Counted from the stretch's first letter, positions 42,417 through 51,153 are shown. The stretch: 64,000 nucleotides of DNA from Bosea sp. 124 (GCF_003046175.1 NZ_PZZM01000001.1:2745001-2809000), one strand, 5' to 3'. Translations and numbers: made by a program. Notes: generated by a model not told the origin, from the letters alone.

Positions 42417-42575
42417 CCTGAAAATATTTCTAGGTGATTACGTACACTAAAGGGCGGTTGAATAATAAATCTAATGCAATTGATTATATGAAATAAAATT
42501 GTCTCTCAAGCATACAATCGTGTTATAATATAGTTATTGAAATTTCTCTTTAAGATTTGACAGATGAATCCTCGT

Positions 42576-43502
42576 TTACATAATCAATATTTCAACTCGT
42601 CGGTTTTTCTCTCGCCCATAAGGATGGTCGGCGCCGTCCGCTCTCTTATTGGCGTGGATCGGTTTCATTTCTCCCATACCGGAAGTCACAATATCATTTG
42701 CTTTTGCGACGCCGTTCATAACCAGCCATTTGGCAACCGCGTCTGCGCGGTGTTTTGACAAAGCAAGATTATAGGCTCGCGTCCCGACGCTGTCGGTGTG
42801 GCCAGTAACATAAATCTTTTGTTTTGGTCCTTTCTTTAATTTAATGAAATCACCAGCTTCTTCAAGAATCCAGTGAGCAACTTGCTTGATGTTGTATTTA
42901 TCAAAGTCGAAAACGGCGTCGGTCGGCACTCTGTAGGCGTCCATGCTGCCAAGTTTTATTTTCGTTGAGGGCTCCACGCTCTGAATGACAGGTGCGGGGA
43001 TTTCGATCGTTACATCACCAGGCTCTGCTGGCTTACCGTCCGAGAAAAGAATTTCCGTGCTGCCAAACTGTGACCCGACGCCCGGAAGCGAAAAGCCGCC
43101 TCCGCTCAGATCGCAAGAGGCGATAATTTGGCTGCTCATTGCCGAGGTCTTGTGCAGCGCGACTCTCGTAAGGGAGTAAACAACCATATTGAGTTCGTGA
43201 ACCGACATCCAAATGCCATTCAGGTCGTGAAAACTGACCGCATCGCGCGTTTTAAATGAGCAGTAGGGCGTGGATCCGTACGACCCTGAAAACGGAATTG
43301 CCTTGAATCCCTTGCCAACCCCCGCGCTCATTAAGGTCATACGATGCGCCCGCCCGGTCGAGCGGTTCACGAGGTCGAAAAGAGCGACGCTGACGCCAGC
43401 TGAACCGACGCCGAATCCCGACGATCCGAGACCCGCGATCGCCCATAGAACGGACTTCTGCGCATCGATAGGCAAGGGTTTGCGCTTGATTGGCGGGGGC
43501 AT
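42576..43502 (-). CDS. OmpA-domain protein with novel N-terminal region
   Basis: 308 residues. The C-terminal ~110 residues are an OmpA/MotB-type peptidoglycan-binding domain (AVFDFDKYNIKQVAHWILEEAGDFIKL, then KIYVTGHTDSVGTRAYNLALSKHRADAVAKWLVMNG and GREKNRRVEILI). The first 190 residues (QKSVLWAIAGLGSSGFGVGSAGVSVALFDLVNRSTGRAHRM, then a Ser/Gly-rich region) are unfamiliar. No clear signal peptide is present, odd for a protein expected to touch peptidoglycan; export by another route is possible. AGGAACGACAG precedes the ATG. Confidence 0.75.
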   Translation of the reverse strand: MPPPIKRKPLPIDAQKSVLWAIAGLGSSGFGVGSAGVSVALFDLVNRSTGRAHRMTLMSAGVGKGFKAIPFSGSYGSTPYCSFKTRDAVSFHDLNGIWMSVHELNMVVYSLTRVALHKTSAMSSQIIASCDLSGGGFSLPGVGSQFGSTEILFSDGKPAEPGDVTIEIPAPVIQSVEPSTKIKLGSMDAYRVPTDAVFDFDKYNIKQVAHWILEEAGDFIKLKKGPKQKIYVTGHTDSVGTRAYNLALSKHRADAVAKWLVMNGVAKANDIVTSGMGEMKPIHANKRADGADHPYGREKNRRVEILIM

Positions 43503-43881
43503 CTGTCGTTCCTAGCTTGAGATCCGAAGCCATTGTTCAAGGCCGAGGCATAACTGGCGTCCGGGCAGGGTGCTCAGGGCTCAGCGCGGACCGGCAGACG
43601 GTCCTGTCTTCGGCTAAAGGTGGCCCCACATGTAATCTCCCCCTGCGTTGCGGGCGCCGCCTCGCGCAGGTGTTTTGCAGCGGATAATTGCAACGCCCTC
43701 TTGTGACGGTCCGGGCCGTTCGTCATTGTGGCGCTCCCCACGATCCGCCGAGAAGGGGCCGCCATCGGTATCGCGACGGCCCATCGGCGAGGGATTGATA
43801 CGAAGGTCCCGACAGGCGTTCTGTGCGGTGGATCACATAAGCTGCGGCAACGGCCTTCTTGGTCCAATTCCGGAGGGACCA
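43503..43881. other. 379-bp divergent promoter region
   Basis: Lies between the OmpA-domain gene and the Crp/Fnr gene, which point away from each other. The frame of the Crp gene is open upstream to 43648 but the added residues are not family-like. No recognised operator is seen; composition is GC-rich again. Presumably contains promoters for both genes. Confidence 0.5.
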
Positions 43882-44565
43882 ATGATTGATGTCCCGTCTC
43901 GCCTTGTCATGATCCTGTCGGCGAACCCATTTTTTTCGGGCTTCGAGCCGGACGCCCTCGAGAAAATCGCCGCAATCTGCAAGCATCGGGGCCTGGTCTC
44001 GCGGGAGACCCTGTTTCAAAAGGGGGACCCCGGTGACGGGCTCTATGCCATTCGGCGGGGCCTGATCCGAATCGGAACGGCGGATGAACTCGGCCAGCAG
44101 ATGACGATGAATGTCCTGGGTGGTGGCGATGTCTTTGGTGAGATCACACTGATCGATGGTCAATCCCGAACGGCTGACGCCGTAGCGATGGAAGATACCG
44201 AGCTGTTTTTCCTGCCGCGGCGCGATTTTTTGGGGCTGCTCGATCGCGAGCCCCCGATCGCGCTGCAACTGATCGGTCTTCTCTGCGCCCGGCTGCGCGA
44301 TGTTATCGGCCGCCTCGAGGAAACAACATTCCTGCCTTCCGCAATCCGGCTTGCGCGACGCATCTTGGTGCTCGCTACCGACTACGGCACTGAAGTGCGT
44401 GTGTCCCAAGAGGAACTGGCATCTCTCACAGGCGTGACGCGTGAAACGGTCAATCGTCACCTCCAAGCCTGGAAGCGAAGCGGAGTCATTTCCTTGGCGC
44501 GAGGACGATTGGTAATTCAGAAGATCGATGAACTTCGGCTCCTGGCGAACGTTGATCCGATCTGA
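43882..44565 (+). CDS. Crp/Fnr family transcriptional regulator
   Basis: 227 residues. A complete cyclic-nucleotide-binding domain (FFSGFEPDALEKIAAICKHRGLVSRETLFQKGDPGDGLYAIRRGLIRIGT and GGGDVFGEITLIDGQSRTADAVAMEDTELFFLPR). The FGEITLIDGQSRTADAVA stretch keeps the F-G-E and R-[ST]-A pattern that contacts cyclic nucleotide in true Crp proteins. A winged helix follows (VSQEELASLTGVTRETVNRHLQAWKRSGVISLARGRLVI). GGAGGGACCA precedes ATG 43882. Facing a cyclase gene 70 bases away, it is a candidate cAMP or cGMP receptor of the same module. Confidence 0.87.
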   Translation: MIDVPSRLVMILSANPFFSGFEPDALEKIAAICKHRGLVSRETLFQKGDPGDGLYAIRRGLIRIGTADELGQQMTMNVLGGGDVFGEITLIDGQSRTADAVAMEDTELFFLPRRDFLGLLDREPPIALQLIGLLCARLRDVIGRLEETTFLPSAIRLARRILVLATDYGTEVRVSQEELASLTGVTRETVNRHLQAWKRSGVISLARGRLVIQKIDELRLLANVDPI

Positions 44566-44634
44566 GAAACGAGCACGATACATCATTGCAGTGCCGAAAA
44601 CTGAGCGGCCTTTAGCAAAAGGTATCGGACTGCA

Positions 44635-46386
44635 TTACGATAGCTGCTTCAAGGAAATTTCGTTGTTGACAGCCGAGAACACCTGAATTGGCTGATCGAA
44701 ACCCTTCAGGATCCGCATATCCTGTTCGACGAGAGGCACTTGTCCTTCGACCGCGTGGGCAACGACCATGTCGGTGAGGATTTCGGTATCGCGCGCACTC
44801 GCGCATAGGCGCGATGCGAGGTTCACGACATTGCCGATCGCGGTGTAATCGAGCCGACCTTCTTTACCGATGCGCCCGACGATGGCAGGCCCCATCGCCA
44901 GCCCCACGGAGAAGCCGAGCCGGTGCCCGAGCGCACTCCGATCGCGCAACAGGGATTGCACGCTCAGCTGCATCTCATGCGCCATATGGATGGCGCGCAA
45001 AGCGGGGTCAGAGCATGCAACCGGAGCGTTCAGCAAAACCATCATTCCGTCGCCTGAGAAATTCGTTAGCGTTGCCCCGTGTTCTATTACCACCTTGTCC
45101 AGAGCGTCGTAGTAATCGCTAAGGACGCTCATGACTGTTTCAGGTTGTGCGCGCGCCGAGAAGGCAGTGAACCCTCTCAGATCGCCAAAAACCACCACGA
45201 CCTCCATACAACGTCCGTCAAGCACACTAGCATCGCCTGACTGGTCGACGAGTTCGGCCACCTGTGGCGCAAGAAACCGCTTGAGCCGGCCAATGCGTTC
45301 TGAGCGTTCCTGCGATACTGCCAAATCGCCGGCCATCTCGTTGAAGCGCGTCGCGAGTCGCTCGAATTCGTCGCCGGTGGCGAGGCTAATCCGGTAGTCG
45401 AATTGTCCCGCGCCGATGCGAGCGACGCCGTCTTCCAGAAGCCGGATCGGGCCCATCATGCGCTGTGTCAGCCAGTAGGCGAGCGCTGCGGCAAAAGCTG
45501 CACCTCCCACAAGTAATGCGGCTGTGCGCCAAAGTGCCGCATAGATCGGCCTAAACGCCTCCGCGGCGGGCTGCTTCACGACGACGCTCCAGTCGACGCC
45601 GGGAATCTGTGCCATCGCAGCGAGGACGGTTTGTCCGGTCGTATCTCGTCCTGCGACGGCCTGACCGTTTCGCGCAAGGATATCTGCCCGCAGGCCCTGG
45701 AGCGGTAGTGTTACTGCTTTGTCCGCGCGCAGAACAAGGCTGATGTCAGGGTGAGCGACAAGGCGTCCTGGCTGATCGAGCACAAACGCCTCGCCCGTTC
45801 GTCCAACTTTGATCGCAGAGATGACGTCCCAAATCAGTTTGAGATTGACCTCGGCGATGACAATGCCGACCGCTGCGCGGTTGCCTGTCACCGCGATCGT
45901 CATAAAGGGTTCAGAGCCGGCATGGAACGTGACGGGACCGTACCCAGCGCTGCCAGGGCGGAGGCCTGTGAGTGCGGCATTGAGAGAGTTTTCGGCGCCG
46001 CCCTCGATACGGTTCAGGCCGATCCGCGATACAAAAAGGCGCTCCCGCCCGCTGGCGTCAACGAAAGCGAGGCTGACGACGGCAGGTACCTGGCGCAAAA
46101 GCCGGAACGCGTCGAGCCTGCGCCTGTCATCGGCGCCGTCGGACCATGGCAGCTGCACGGTCCACGCGAGTTGATCGCGTATCCCATCGATGAAGTCCTG
46201 GATTTTCGCAGCGGCGGATCGGGCTTCCGCATTCAGCAGGTCGTTCAGCCGTGCCCTCTGGTCGCGATGGCCAAACCAGGCCTCGCTACCGCTGGCAACG
46301 AGAAGCGGTAAAACGACGGCTGCAAACAGCGCAAGAAAGTACTTGGCGAAGAGCGAACTTCGTGGGGCAAGTGGCGAATGCGTCAC
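44635..46386 (-). CDS. Membrane receptor adenylate/guanylate cyclase
   Basis: 583 residues. First membrane helix YFLALFAAVVLPLLVASG (~15-32), a periplasmic Cache-like sensor (~33-290), second helix AALLVGGAAFAAALAYWL, HAMP (MMGPIRLLEDGVARIGAGQFDYRI), then a class III cyclase domain. That domain shows VVVFGDLRGFTAFS with the metal Asp, FSGDGMMVLLNAP with the second metal site, and YTAIGNVVNLASRL with the transition-state Asn/Arg region. It would make cAMP (or cGMP) in the cytosol in response to a periplasmic cue. Its start is 32 bases after the stop of the binding-protein gene, so they are one operon. Confidence 0.88.
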   Translation of the reverse strand: MTHSPLAPRSSLFAKYFLALFAAVVLPLLVASGSEAWFGHRDQRARLNDLLNAEARSAAAKIQDFIDGIRDQLAWTVQLPWSDGADDRRRLDAFRLLRQVPAVVSLAFVDASGRERLFVSRIGLNRIEGGAENSLNAALTGLRPGSAGYGPVTFHAGSEPFMTIAVTGNRAAVGIVIAEVNLKLIWDVISAIKVGRTGEAFVLDQPGRLVAHPDISLVLRADKAVTLPLQGLRADILARNGQAVAGRDTTGQTVLAAMAQIPGVDWSVVVKQPAAEAFRPIYAALWRTAALLVGGAAFAAALAYWLTQRMMGPIRLLEDGVARIGAGQFDYRISLATGDEFERLATRFNEMAGDLAVSQERSERIGRLKRFLAPQVAELVDQSGDASVLDGRCMEVVVVFGDLRGFTAFSARAQPETVMSVLSDYYDALDKVVIEHGATLTNFSGDGMMVLLNAPVACSDPALRAIHMAHEMQLSVQSLLRDRSALGHRLGFSVGLAMGPAIVGRIGKEGRLDYTAIGNVVNLASRLCASARDTEILTDMVVAHAVEGQVPLVEQDMRILKGFDQPIQVFSAVNNEISLKQLS

Positions 46387-46418
46387 CGTATCAGCTCATG
46401 CGCCGGATATCGGCAAGG

Positions 46419-47399
46419 TTATTCGATTACGACGTCGGCGCTGGACAAAAGCGAGGCTGGAACGGCTATGCCCAGCGCGTTGGCCGCTTTGAGATTGACG
46501 AATAACTCCAACTTCGTCACGCGCTGGACCGGTAGATCAGAAGGTCTCTCACCGGTTATGACGCGGCCTGCATAAATCCCTGTGTGACGATGCGACTGCT
46601 GAAAGTCGCCACCATAGCTCATCAACCCGCCGGCGATGGGGAAGTCTTGCGCCTGAGTAATTGCGGGCACCCCGTGGCGGATCGCAAGCGCGGCAAGCCG
46701 CTGGCTGCGATAAGCGAAGTAGGGATCGGACGTAAAAACAAGCCCGCCCATCCGCATCTGGGACACGGCAACGAACATCGAATCGATTTCCGGTTCGCTA
46801 CTGGCGTTCAAGACATGAAGTTGCAAACCTAGATCACTTGCGGCCGTTCGGAGGTTTCTCAATTGCGAGCTTGAAGTTGGGCTCGTCGGATTGACGGCCA
46901 CGGCGAAGGTCTTGGTGGTCGGGATGAATTCACTGAGGAATTCCAGCCGTTTGTGCGAGACCTCCACGCTGAGGCTGGTGACACCGGTGAGGTTGCCCCC
47001 CGGCCGAGATAGGCTTTCGACCAAGCCGAGGGCGATGGGGTCCCCCCCCATTTCGAAAACGATCGGTATCGTACTGGTCGCGGATCGTGCAGCGAGCGCA
47101 ACCTCCGCACCGCCCGGCGCTACGATGACCGCGACCTGGCGGCTCGCGATATACTTCGCCAGGGCCGGCAAGCGGTCGTATTTGCCTTCCGCCCATTGAA
47201 AATCGATTGCGACGTTATGGCCTTGGGTGAAGCCCGATTCCTTGAGACCTTGCAGGAAGGCACTAATGCGACTGGTATAAGGCTCGGGCGACTCTGAACC
47301 GAGATAGCCAATGACCGGCATGGCACGTTGCTGCGCGCGGGCCGAGATGGTCGACGCCGCAGCCACGCCGACAAAGGCAATGATGTCGCGCTTTGTCAC
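46419..47399 (-). CDS. Orphan ABC-type periplasmic substrate-binding protein
   Basis: 326 residues from GTG 47399 (an in-frame start at 47438 would add 13). A Tat-like or Sec leader (KRDIIAFVGVAAASTISARAQQ) and the family opening RAMPVIGYLGSESPEPYTSRISAFLQGLKESGFTQGHNVAIDFQWAEGKYDRLPALA identify the type I binding-protein family often labelled TrpX/'putative ABC substrate-binding protein' and abundant in Bradyrhizobium relatives. No permease or ATPase gene is near. The tight link to a receptor cyclase suggests a ligand-presenting role rather than transport. Confidence 0.82.
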   Translation of the reverse strand: MTKRDIIAFVGVAAASTISARAQQRAMPVIGYLGSESPEPYTSRISAFLQGLKESGFTQGHNVAIDFQWAEGKYDRLPALAKYIASRQVAVIVAPGGAEVALAARSATSTIPIVFEMGGDPIALGLVESLSRPGGNLTGVTSLSVEVSHKRLEFLSEFIPTTKTFAVAVNPTSPTSSSQLRNLRTAASDLGLQLHVLNASSEPEIDSMFVAVSQMRMGGLVFTSDPYFAYRSQRLAALAIRHGVPAITQAQDFPIAGGLMSYGGDFQQSHRHTGIYAGRVITGERPSDLPVQRVTKLELFVNLKAANALGIAVPASLLSSADVVIE

Positions 47400-47588
47400 G
47401 CGACCACTCGGCCCAAACACGCATGGCATCAAACGCAAGGCCGTCCCCCGACCGATGTTGGCTGTGAGGCAGCAATATCCGAACTGCCCCCAAGCTCCAC
47501 CATATTATAATCGGATGGCACATACCGAGAAAAGGTTTCCCTGTTGAGAGGGGCCCGGTGCCGTTGCGCTGATAGTCCGAACTGCGGT

Positions 47589-47963
47589 TCAGGAGTCGCT
47601 ATTGCGGTTCAACGCCCCGAAAGCGGCGGCCGCGATCTGCGACCGTGTGAGGCCAATATCCTTCAGTATCCGGTCGTCCAAACGTGACAACTCGCTGGCC
47701 GCGCGGCGCGAGCGAATATTGCGCACGATATCGCGCAGACGCTTCAACGCCGCTCCGATCAGCTTCGCCGTCGGAGGACGCCGAGGCTCTTCACTGTGAG
47801 AGGCGACGAATGGGCCATGAACCTCGTAGAGGAACTGCTCCCGGAAGATCTGCCCGACCGCCAGGCGCCCAACCAATCGGTCAAGTACGGTCTTGCGGCG
47901 AGGGCGGATTGTGTCCGTCAGGTCATCGATGTCGTAAAGGAAGTCGCTTTTCAGGGCATACAT
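47589..47963 (-). CDS. DUF1127 domain protein
   Basis: 124 residues. The C-terminal ~45 residues (LKRLRDIVRNIRSRRAASELSRLDDRILKDIGLTRSQIAAAA) are a DUF1127/YjiS-type domain, a small Arg-rich module linked in alphaproteobacteria to RNA binding and phosphate, stress or polyamine responses. The N-terminal 75 residues are unfamiliar. GGAG lies 6-9 bases before ATG 47963; the frame is open upstream to 48032. Confidence 0.78.
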   Translation of the reverse strand: MYALKSDFLYDIDDLTDTIRPRRKTVLDRLVGRLAVGQIFREQFLYEVHGPFVASHSEEPRRPPTAKLIGAALKRLRDIVRNIRSRRAASELSRLDDRILKDIGLTRSQIAAAAFGALNRNSDS

Positions 47964-48265
47964 GTCGAGCTCCGTCGCTGTGTTCGCCGTCCCTTTTGGA
48001 CGGTGCGCGGCGTTGTCGGAGTTTGTGGGCACCGGGTCTGTGACGCGTCACACACATCAATTCTTGCGTTCAGACACGACCGTTCGGCATAGTGCGCCGC
48101 ATGCCCGAGCACATTTTGGTCGCGACAGTCTCGACCTGAGCTCTCGATCTCCTCCGGCGTGAGCTAGCTAACGCTTCTTGATGTCCGCAAGCGATTGTTC
48201 GCGCAATGATTGACCTGTTCCGTCGATCTTGCTCAGCTCCGTCGGTCAACCCGGACTGAAAATAC

Positions 48266-49165
48266 ATGGCCTTCGCCGTCTTCATCCATCGTCAGGATTC
48301 GATCTACGACGACAGTCCAGCCGAGCGGTATCAGTTCCCGCGTCAGTATCTCGGTCGGGTCCAGGCCTGCGTCGGTGACTGGATTATCTATTATGAGCCG
48401 CGCAAGGTCGCAGGGACGCGCGGGTATTTTGCTGTGGCCAAGGTCCAGCAGGTCATTCCTGATCCGGTCGCGCCGGACATGTTTGTCGCCGTCATCGAGC
48501 CTGGCAGCTATCTTGATTTTGCCAACCCGGTACCATTCACCGATGCGCAAGGCGTGATTGAGCGCGGTGTCCTGAATGAAGACGGACGCATCTCTGGTCG
48601 CGCACAGGCAGCTGTCCGACCCCTCTTGCCGGCGGACTTCGATCGGATCACCAGCTTTGGTTTGGACGATCGCATTCTCATGCTGCCTCGTCTCGATGAG
48701 CTAACGGCATCGGCCGGATTTGCGGAGGAGCAGGCTCCGTTCATCTACGAGCAGGTTCGCGATCGCGCCACGTTCCTTACGTCCCGGGTCGTTCGCGACC
48801 GCGTGTTCCGCCAAGTCATTCTGCGTGCGTACGATGAGCGCTGTGCGATCACAGGTCTCAAGCTGATCAACGGTGGCGGGCGGGCAGAGGTCGATGCGGC
48901 GCACATTCGGCCCGTCGAGGCCGATGGGCCCGACATCGTCAATAACGGCATCGCACTGTCGGGCACGGCGCACTGGATGTTCGACCGCGGTTTGATCGGC
49001 CTGTCAGACGACCTCGACATCCTGGTCTCGCGACATGCGAACGACCCGGACCAGATACACAGTTTCATCAGCAAGACAGGTCGAGCACTACCGCCGTTGC
49101 GAGCGCATGATCGCCCACATCCGCATTTCCTGCGCTGGCATCGCGAAAATTGCTTCAAACAGTGA
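48266..49165 (+). CDS. HNH endonuclease with N-terminal PUA/EVE-like domain
   Basis: 299 residues. The C-terminal half is an HNH nuclease: ILRAYDERCAITGLKLINGGGRAEVDAAHIRPVEADGPDIVNNGIALSGTAHWMFDRGLIGLSDDLDILVS holds the HI, N and H residues in order. The N-terminal ~130 residues (RYQFPRQYLGRVQACVGDWIIYYEPRKVAGTRGYFAVAKVQQVIPD) look like the EVE/PUA-type module found in modified-base-targeting restriction enzymes. No methyltransferase is adjacent, so a modification-dependent restriction or mobile-element role is plausible. Last cargo gene before attR. Confidence 0.82.
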   Translation: MAFAVFIHRQDSIYDDSPAERYQFPRQYLGRVQACVGDWIIYYEPRKVAGTRGYFAVAKVQQVIPDPVAPDMFVAVIEPGSYLDFANPVPFTDAQGVIERGVLNEDGRISGRAQAAVRPLLPADFDRITSFGLDDRILMLPRLDELTASAGFAEEQAPFIYEQVRDRATFLTSRVVRDRVFRQVILRAYDERCAITGLKLINGGGRAEVDAAHIRPVEADGPDIVNNGIALSGTAHWMFDRGLIGLSDDLDILVSRHANDPDQIHSFISKTGRALPPLRAHDRPHPHFLRWHRENCFKQ

Positions 49166-49285
49166 GTACGGCGGGCGGCGTTCGAGAGGGCGCGCATCCC
49201 TCCGAAGGCGAGCTTGTAACCACGCTGTAACCGCGGACTCTCTGAGCCTTGAGAAATGGCTTCGATAGCAGCTGGCCCAAAACGC

Positions 49286-49384
49286 AAAAAGCGCCGGGAA
49301 ACCCAACGCTTGCGTGCCTCGCTGGCGATGTGATGTCCTGGAGCGGGAGAAGGGATTCGAACCCTCGACCCCAACCTTGGCAAG
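49286..49384. repeat. Island right direct repeat (attR)
   Basis: Second copy of the 99-base repeat, 98/99 identical to 37598-37696, overlapping the 3' part of the intact tRNA-Gly gene. Because the repeat includes both the tRNA 3' half and 53 bases beyond it, the element brought its own copy of tRNA end and flank and restored a functional gene here. The distance between repeats defines an 11,688-bp unit. Confidence 0.9.
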
Positions 49385-49413
49385 GTTGTGCTCTACCCCT
49401 GAGCTACTCCCGC
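49339..49413 (-). tRNA. tRNA-Gly (anticodon GCC)
   Basis: 75 bases including encoded CCA fold as a standard cloverleaf: acceptor GCGGGAG/CTCCCGC, D-arm GCTC/GAGC, anticodon arm CAACC-TTGCCAA-GGTTG with GCC, T-arm GAGGG-TTCGAAT-CCCTT, discriminator U then CCA. It is the target of the island at its left; the segment 49339-49384 came with the element. Confidence 0.96.
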
Positions 49414-49633
49414 ATCAGGACATGGCCGCGTCGTTTCCGCCGCGGAGGCCGGCTTATTGCCCCAAAGCCGCGCGCAGTGCAAGCGCCTTGTTGCGGAAGT
49501 TTCATCTTTTGCGGAATGTGCCTCTGCTCTGCGTATTTGGACCCCGTCGGGTTCGTCACGGCGCTTGTGGCGTCGTTTCCGGAGCGTTACGCATCGTGCC
49601 GCTCCCTCCCGATGTCCGAGCCGACGCCGACCC

Positions 49634-50176
49634 ATGCCGCAGAGCCGCCCGACCACCGCCCCGCTGACGCCCGAGGAGCTCTGCGACCATCTGACGGAGC
49701 ACGGCATCGCCTTTGAGCGCGTCGACCATGAGCCCGTCTTCACGGTCGCCGAATCGCAGGCGCTGCGCGGCACCCTGTCCGGGCTGCATTCCAAGAACCT
49801 GTTCGTGAAGGACAAGAAGGGCCGGCTCTTCCTGGTCTCCGCGCGGGAAAATGCCCGCATCGATCTGAAGCGGCTGCACGAGACGCTTGGCGCCAGCGGG
49901 CGGCTGTCCTTCTGTTCGGCCGAGGCGCTGATGGAAAAGCTCGGCGTCACGCCGGGCTCGGTCACCGCCTTCGCTGTGATCAACGACCGCGCGGGAGCGG
50001 TGACGATGGTGCTCGACCGCAACCTCACCACCGGCGAGGCGATGAACTTCCACCCGCTGATCAACACGGCGACGCTGCGGATCGGCCGCGACGACATGCT
50101 GGCCTTTCTGCGCGGCACCGGCCACGACCCGCTGATCGTCGATTTGCCGGTTCCCGATGATGGACATAACGGCTGA
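49634..50176 (+). CDS. Prolyl-tRNA deacylase (ProX/YbaK family)
   Basis: 180 residues, a single YbaK/aaRS-associated domain: HGIAFERVDHEPVFTVAESQALRG, HSKNLFVKDKKGRLFLVSARENARIDLKRL with the conserved Lys, GVTPGSVTAFAVINDRAGAVTMVLDRNL and NFHPLINTATLRIGRDDMLAFL. Stand-alone ProXp-type proteins clear mischarged tRNA-Pro (for example Ala-tRNA-Pro) in the cytosol. ATG 49634 gives the family N-terminus; the frame is open upstream to 49457. Confidence 0.88.
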   Translation: MPQSRPTTAPLTPEELCDHLTEHGIAFERVDHEPVFTVAESQALRGTLSGLHSKNLFVKDKKGRLFLVSARENARIDLKRLHETLGASGRLSFCSAEALMEKLGVTPGSVTAFAVINDRAGAVTMVLDRNLTTGEAMNFHPLINTATLRIGRDDMLAFLRGTGHDPLIVDLPVPDDGHNG

Positions 50177-50253
50177 TCCTCCCCATCTATGGTTCGGTCG
50201 CGGCGGCGGCCCGACCCAATCATTCCTGACGTGAGCGCGACGAAGGACGACCG

Positions 50254-51153
50254 ATGCTGGTCAATGGCGATGCGGCCGAACAACCCGGCCTGATCAAGGA
50301 CACGACGACGCAGGGCTTCCGGCAGGATGTCGTCGCCGAGTCGATGAACCAGCCCGTGCTGGTCGATTTCTGGGCGCCCTGGTGCGGGCCCTGCAAGCAG
50401 CTCACCCCCGTGATCGAGAAGGTGGTCAAGGAGGCGCGCGGCAAGGTCCGGCTCGTCAAGATGAACATCGACGATTTTCCGGAGATACCGGGCCAACTCG
50501 GCATCCAGTCGATTCCGGCCGTGATCGCCTTCAAGCAGGGCCAGCCGATCGACGGCTTCATGGGCGCGCAGCCGGAAAGCCAGGTCAAGGCCTTCATCGA
50601 GAAGCTGGTCGGCCCGATGGGGCCGGGCGCGACGGGAGAACTCATCGCCGCGGCGCAGGCCGCCACCGAGGCGGGCGATGCCGCCGGGGCGAGCGAGCTC
50701 TATGCCGGCGTGCTCGAGCTGGAGCCCGAGAACGTCCTGGCGATCGCCGGCCTCGCGCGCCTGCATCTCGACATGGGCGACATCGAGGGCGCCTCCGGCA
50801 TCCTCGGCATGGTGCCCGAGGCCAAGGCCGCGGATCCGGCCATCACGGCCGTGCGCGCTGCGATCGAACTGGCCGAGCAGGCGGCTGCGCTCGGCGACAC
50901 CGCCGAACTGGAAGCGAAGGTCGCCGCCGATCCGAAGGACCATCAGGCCCGCTTCGATCTGGCGCTGGCGCTGAATGCGCGCGACCGGCGCGAGGAGGCG
51001 GTCGACCATCTGATCGCCATCATCAAGGCCGATCGCTCATGGAACGAGGACGGTGCCCGCAAGCAATTGCTGCAGCTCTTCGAAGCCTGGGGCCCGATGG
51101 ACGAGCACAGCATGGCCGGCCGTCGCAAGCTCTCCACCCTGTTGTTTTCATAA
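50254..51153 (+). CDS. cnoX: Thioredoxin-TPR protein, CnoX-like co-chaperedoxin
   Basis: 299 residues. N-terminal thioredoxin domain (residues ~15-125) with the active site FWAPWCGPCKQL near 46-49 and cis-Pro in IQSIPAVIAF. The C-terminal half has TPR-like helices (AAQAATEAGDAAGASELYAGVLELEPENVLAIAGLARLHLDMGD and the C-terminal co-chaperone region DPKDHQARFDLALALNARDRREEAVDHLIAIIKADRSWNEDGARKQLLQLFEAWG). CnoX/YbbN proteins protect unfolded proteins from oxidation and hand them to chaperonin. Followed 19 bases later by the Lon-domain gene, an arrangement common in alphaproteobacteria. Confidence 0.88.
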   Translation: MLVNGDAAEQPGLIKDTTTQGFRQDVVAESMNQPVLVDFWAPWCGPCKQLTPVIEKVVKEARGKVRLVKMNIDDFPEIPGQLGIQSIPAVIAFKQGQPIDGFMGAQPESQVKAFIEKLVGPMGPGATGELIAAAQAATEAGDAAGASELYAGVLELEPENVLAIAGLARLHLDMGDIEGASGILGMVPEAKAADPAITAVRAAIELAEQAAALGDTAELEAKVAADPKDHQARFDLALALNARDRREEAVDHLIAIIKADRSWNEDGARKQLLQLFEAWGPMDEHSMAGRRKLSTLLFS

